From assembly GCA_045630265.1 (NCBI GenBank), contig JAZQSV010000001.1:1-9717 (forward strand): a DNA stretch of 9,717 nt. The letters are read 5' to 3'. Each line of letters starts with the position of its first letter. Position 1 is the stretch's first letter. A model generated the notes under the pieces. It had not been told where the DNA came from. It saw only the letters and a program-made list of their open reading frames with translations, and did no database searches. The DNA comes from UMGS1279 sp045630265. Lineage in GTDB: Bacteria; Bacillota; Clostridia; Oscillospirales; Acutalibacteraceae. Positions 7,520-9,717 of this stretch are shown one piece after another. A program made the translations under genes and the position numbers.

Positions 7520-8158
7520 TTAGAGTTTGGAAAAGCCGTGGCAATTAATAAGGGCATCTATTTTGACACCTTTTTTACAAAGCTCGCATTCATGTGGAGC
7601 TGAATTTACATATCCATCCAAATCATTAGGATTGAAAACCGAGTTCACCTTAAAACCGCCGCACTCCGTAGCGGTGGAGAAAATTGAAGAAACCGCCGCA
7701 ACCTTACCGCCATAGTAATTTATTGCATCAATTGCCGACTTAACTGTATTACCGCTTGAAACCGAAACAGCAAGTACAAGCACATGTTTACCCTGTATCA
7801 TAGGAACAATATTATCTCTGAAAAGAATTTGTCCGTTAGAAAACTCGGGCGTTACAACGTAAATGGTTTGGTGAGCATTCATATTAACAAAATCGGCCTT
7901 GGTAAGCTCATTAGCAAGGCAGGCGCCCACAACTTCCATACCATCCAGGCAAAGAATAGTATCAATAATTGTGTTGTGATAATTGTAAGAGCAAAGCTCC
8001 TTAGCAACGGCCTTAGCTTCGGAAAGACGGGATTTTTGTGCTGCAACATCAATATAATAGTTGGAATGGTTATTGCTTGTAGCAAAATGTCCCTTAGCAA
8101 CGCGTAGGTACAAATTGCTTTGCTTGGTTTTTATCTTAACTGTGTTAGAAGTTGGCAT
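7520..8158 (-). CDS. orotate-phosphoribosyltransferase-like protein with altered PRPP loop
   Basis: The 212-residue type I phosphoribosyltransferase-fold protein has an OPRTase-like N-terminus (KGHFATSNNHSNYYIDV at 22-38), a GMEVVGACLANEL segment (73-85) and the strand-loop-helix of the PRPP motif, VLVLAVSVSSGNTVKSAIDA (126-145). In active enzymes the strand is followed by two acidic residues (as in VVDDVITTG). Here these positions are Ala-Val, so ordinary transferase catalysis is doubtful. The C-terminus carries CELCKKGVKIDALINCHGFSKL with Cys191, Cys194 and Cys206, a possible metal or redox site. The ATG at 8158 has GGAGGG eight bases upstream. It is a single-gene unit with its own promoter and terminator, and no pyrimidine genes are nearby. 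Possible roles are a nucleotide/PRPP sensor or a divergent salvage enzyme. The fold assignment is firm and the function is open. Confidence 0.75.
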   Translation of the reverse strand: MPTSNTVKIKTKQSNLYLRVAKGHFATSNNHSNYYIDVAAQKSRLSEAKAVAKELCSYNYHNTIIDTILCLDGMEVVGACLANELTKADFVNMNAHQTIYVVTPEFSNGQILFRDNIVPMIQGKHVLVLAVSVSSGNTVKSAIDAINYYGGKVAAVSSIFSTATECGGFKVNSVFNPNDLDGYVNSAPHECELCKKGVKIDALINCHGFSKL

Positions 8159-8194
8159 AAATTTATCCCTCCACTTTTTTACTTCCTTATAAAC

Positions 8195-8223
8195 ATTTTA
8201 TACCATAGAGTTTCAAATTACAA
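8195..8223 (-). promoter_or_regulatory. probable promoter of the PRTase-like gene
   Basis: On the minus strand TTGTAA (8223-8218) is followed after 17 bases by TAAAAT (8200-8195), which overlaps a TATAAA. The start codon lies about 37 bases downstream of the -10. Both hexamers differ from consensus, so this is moderate support only. No recognisable sporulation-sigma element could be fixed on the opposite strand for the divergent gene. Confidence 0.5.
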
Positions 8224-8291
8224 GGGCTATTTAGAATTTACTATAAAACACAATAAATTTTTAAATGAATATACTAAACTATATAGCAAAT

Positions 8292-8300
8292 AAAGGAGAT
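8292..8300 (+). promoter_or_regulatory. ribosome binding site deciding the gerQ-like start
   Basis: AAAGGAGAT is the only strong Shine-Dalgarno sequence in the region. It lies about 11 bases before an in-frame TTG at 8310. The ATG at 8265 lies upstream of it with only AT-rich sequence before it, and the ATG at 8319 is about 20 bases away. TTG 8310 is therefore the best start. Confidence 0.65.
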
Positions 8301-8309
8301 GCTTTTACC

Positions 8310-8810
8310 TTGAATAATATGCAAAATCCCTATGGGGATAATATTGAAAACAGTATGGTTTTGCCTTGGGGCAACGAACAAAATAATACAAAACATAATA
8401 ACAATTCACCAAGTATGGGCAGTACCGCCTGGCAAAACAGACCTGACTGGAGTCCACCAAACCAAAACACCACTAATTGGGACCAGACAAGCTGGGATAG
8501 TAGCGGAAACCACAGTGGAAGTGTGGACGTACGCTCTTATCCTGAGGTGCTTTTTGAGTCGGTGGGCAGATTTATGGTATGCAGATTTTTGGTTGGAAGC
8601 GGCAATATGGTAACGGTTAGCGGAATGCTTAAAAACGTAGGCAAGGACTTTTTTATTTTAGAAGACCCCTGCACAAAAATGGAAACCACCTGTGACCTTT
8701 ATTCGGTTAAGTTTATATCCGTACTTCCCGAAGATTTTATTCCAAACATACCCTCCTACTGCCGCCGCAGACTTTACGAAAACGCACCGATATTCAGTTC
8801 GGATATGTAA
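8310..8810 (+). CDS. GerQ-like spore coat protein
   Basis: The product has 166 residues from the TTG at 8310; an ATG at 8265 would add 15 residues but has no ribosome site. Residues 1 to about 73 are low-complexity, rich in Asn, Gln, Ser, Pro and Trp, with five Trp at about 20, 41, 47, 57 and 62. Residues about 74-142 form a compact domain (SYPEVLFESVGRFMVCRFL, then GMLKNVGKDFFILEDP, then LYSVKFISVLPED). It lines up with the C-terminal part of Bacillus GerQ as I recall it, which has SYIENILR, a GxIEAAGRDHIIxSDP element and YLDYITF. GerQ is an inner-coat protein needed for the cortex lytic enzyme CwlJ and is cross-linked by transglutaminase. The basic CRRRLYENAP tail is unlike GerQ. The similarity is distant and by eye, so 'GerQ-family' is a working label. 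Confidence 0.6.
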   Translation: MNNMQNPYGDNIENSMVLPWGNEQNNTKHNNNSPSMGSTAWQNRPDWSPPNQNTTNWDQTSWDSSGNHSGSVDVRSYPEVLFESVGRFMVCRFLVGSGNMVTVSGMLKNVGKDFFILEDPCTKMETTCDLYSVKFISVLPEDFIPNIPSYCRRRLYENAPIFSSDM

Positions 8811-8844
8811 ACAAAAAAGCAAGGCACGCGCCTTGCTTTTTTGT
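8811..8844. terminator. strong bidirectional terminator
   Basis: This is a perfect 15-bp stem: ACAAAAAAGCAAGGC (8811-8825) with its complement at 8830-8844, and loop ACGC. The A-run and T-run inside the arms let it work in both directions. It begins directly after the gerQ-like stop codon and 14 bases beyond the end of the minus-strand frame that stops at 8858. Confidence 0.93.
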
Positions 8845-8857
8845 TTCCTAATTATGA

Positions 8858-9187
8858 TTATTCTTTAATGAATTTTTCAGTCCACTTTTGCGGCAATACA
8901 TAATCCTCTTGCAAAATTGAAATTGAATAGGCCCAATCGTTATAAGAATAAACTGCCATTTCAACTGCTACTGTCGGCTCTTCCTCAAAAAATCCGTATA
9001 ATTTAAAGGACTGATAACAATTTTCATACCAACCATTCGGCTTTGTAACAAGGTCATATAATCCTGCTTCGCTCGGGTCTTTTTGCGCTCTAATGTCGGA
9101 TATAAATCCTTTAACTTCAGCCCTGCCAACGATACATTTGCCGCAATTTTCATGGTTTATATGACCGTTTGGAGTATCCGCATATCC
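8858..9187 (-). pseudogene. 5'-truncated unidentified protein (C-terminal 109 codons)
   Basis: The minus-strand frame is open from the TGA at 9190-9188 to a TAA at 8860-8858. It has protein-like composition (five Trp, many Tyr, Glu and Asp) but no ATG, GTG or TTG near its 5' end. It contains HENCGKC (12-18, a CxxC), SEAGLYDLVTKPNGWYENC (39-57), GFFEEEPTVAVEMAVYSYND (65-84) and ends LPQKWTEKFIKE. Its end faces the bidirectional terminator, as expected of a real gene. A 61-codon frame from ATG 9153 on the same strand competes, but it stops at 8968 and has a less natural composition. I do not recognise the family. The missing N-terminus coincides with the sharp GC change near 9190, so the truncation is probably due to a chimeric join or a rearrangement. 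Confidence 0.55.
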
Positions 9188-9717
9188 TCACTTCACAACT
9201 TCATACGGCCAGTCGATGATGCCGCCGAATTCTTTAACGTTGGTGTAACCGAGCTTAACCAGTTCCGCGGAGGCAATCTTACTCCGTCTGCCGCTACGGC
9301 AATAGACGAGAATCAGCGCGTCCTTATCGGGCAATTCCTTTTCGGCGCGGTCGGCGATCTCGTATTCGGGGATGAGGATCGCATCCTTGATATGCCCTTC
9401 GGCGAATTCTTCCGTGGTGCGGGCATCGATGATGATATAGTTCTTTTCGGTGTCCGTGATCGTTTTTGCCTCTTGGGGCGTGATTTGCTCATAAGAATTG
9501 GTTCCGCCATTGGAACAAGCGGTCATACCAAATAAAGTCGGATCGTAGCCATGTCGTTCTGTGAGCCAAGGAGTTGATAATATGCCTTGTCTTCCTAAGA
9601 CCGCTTGGCCCTCCGACTTATAGTTCTTTTCGGTGTCCGTGATCGTTTTTGCCTCTTGGGGCGTGATTTGCTCATAAGAATTGGTTCCGCCATTGGAACA
9701 AGCGGTCATACCAAATA
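9188..9717 (-). CDS. rhodanese-like lipoprotein, partial, with artefactual internal duplication
   Basis: A rhodanese domain of about 85 residues is encoded at 9188-9444: YIIIDARTTEEFAEGHIKDA, then LVYCRSGRRSKIASAEL with the active-site Cys in CRSGRR, then LGYTNVKEFGGIIDWPYEVVK and a TGA. Rhodaneses move sulfane sulfur or sense thiols. Before the domain comes LFGMTACSNGG, which looks like the end of a lipoprotein signal with a lipobox Cys, suggesting an exported membrane-anchored protein. The frame runs off the window edge. As written it encodes the lipobox region twice, separated by 28 residues (KSEGQAVLGRQG to RHGYDPT) that I read as translated library adapter, so the true signal peptide is not present here. 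GC is near 55%, against about 39% next door, so the segment may come from another genome. Confidence 0.8.
   Translation of the reverse strand, partial: FGMTACSNGGTNSYEQITPQEAKTITDTEKNYKSEGQAVLGRQGILSTPWLTERHGYDPTLFGMTACSNGGTNSYEQITPQEAKTITDTEKNYIIIDARTTEEFAEGHIKDAILIPEYEIADRAEKELPDKDALILVYCRSGRRSKIASAELVKLGYTNVKEFGGIIDWPYEVVK
9436..9534. repeat. 99-bp direct repeat, copy 1
   Basis: This is identical to 9619-9717 at an offset of 183 bases (61 codons). It covers the lipobox region and first mature residues of the rhodanese-like protein. The likely cause is re-reading of one short circular library insert. Confidence 0.95.
9535..9619. other. MGI/DNBSEQ sequencing adapters with 10-nt barcode (non-biological)
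   Basis: 9535-9576 begins AAGTCGGATCGTAGCCATG and ends CCAAGGAGTTG. It matches, from memory, the 42-nt MGI read-2 adapter. The next ten bases, ATAATATGCC (9577-9586), sit where the library barcode belongs. 9587-9619 begins TTGTCTTCCTAAGACCGC and ends CCGACTT, the reverse complement of the read-1 adapter (AAGTCGGA...GGAAGACAA), with one extra C near 9611. The 8-base inverted ends AAGTCGGA/TCCGACTT are shared by the two adapters. The order adapter, barcode, adapter is the layout of a circularised DNB library molecule. Confidence 0.93.
9619..9717. repeat. 99-bp direct repeat, copy 2 (window end)
   Basis: This is an exact copy of 9436-9534 ending at the last base of the window. It lies beyond the adapter block and is probably the same library insert read a second time. 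The first base (T at 9619) may be the adapter T with a chance match. Confidence 0.95.

Noticed and set aside
8332..8613. 93-codon plus-strand frame inside the gerQ-like gene
   Set aside because: It is a +1-frame shadow of the frame that has the ribosome site and the GerQ-like domain.
8968..9153. 61-codon minus-strand frame starting MKIAANVSLAG
   Set aside because: It has an ATG but stops early. The overlapping frame on the same strand stays open to 8858, has more natural amino-acid composition and ends at the terminator.
9535..9619. 84-85-bp element with 8-bp terminal inverted repeats (AAGTCGGA/TCCGACTT) resembling a miniature mobile element
   Set aside because: The inverted ends are the shared ends of two library adapters, and the inside is adapter plus barcode.

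Overview
The window looks like the end of a metagenomic contig from a low-GC, probably spore-forming Clostridia-type Firmicute. Three things point there: an EndoA that closely matches the Bacillus/Clostridium type, a GerQ-like spore-coat protein, and AT-rich spacers with strong GGAGG-type ribosome sites and some GTG/TTG starts. The genus cannot be fixed from sequence reading alone.

Layout. Positions 1-394 are very AT-rich with no gene that I can support. Position 395-745 (+) encodes an EndoA/MazF mRNA interferase with no antitoxin beside it. It converges, across a shared hairpin terminator (763-795), on a tightly packed minus-strand operon reading polA, arginine phosphatase, rimI, tsaD, pyridoxal/pyridoxamine kinase, tcdA, mini-LacI (7369 down to 820). 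A good sigma-A promoter (TAGACA-17-TATAAT) lies just upstream of polA. The genes are joined by TAATG or ATGA junctions, short overlaps, or a 23-nt gap. The operon mixes DNA repair/replication (PolA), protein modification (YwlE-type phosphatase, RimI), tRNA modification (TsaD makes t6A37 and TcdA cyclises it to ct6A), vitamin B6 salvage and an unusual 179-residue LacI-type regulator.

Upstream of polA, a minus-strand gene (7520-8158) encodes an orotate-phosphoribosyltransferase-like protein whose PRPP loop lacks the usual acidic pair. It has its own promoter and terminator. Divergent from it is a GerQ-like protein (8310-8810, +, probable TTG start), ended by a 15-bp perfect bidirectional terminator. 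From the other side that terminator is faced by a 109-codon minus-strand reading frame with no start codon (8858-9187).

The last ~530 bases are different. GC rises from about 39% to about 55% at roughly 9190, where a rhodanese-like lipoprotein fragment begins. This fragment carries an apparent in-frame 61-residue duplication. The 84-85 bases between the repeat copies match, from memory, MGI/DNBSEQ library adapters flanking a 10-nt barcode. I therefore read the duplication as adapter read-through around a short circular library insert, an artefact and not biology. The join near 9190 is also suspect as a chimera.

I see no convincing new multi-gene system. The genuine items worth a second look are the mini-LacI, the PRTase with the altered PRPP loop, the solitary EndoA, the t6A/ct6A gene pairing, and the unidentified truncated frame at 8858-9187.
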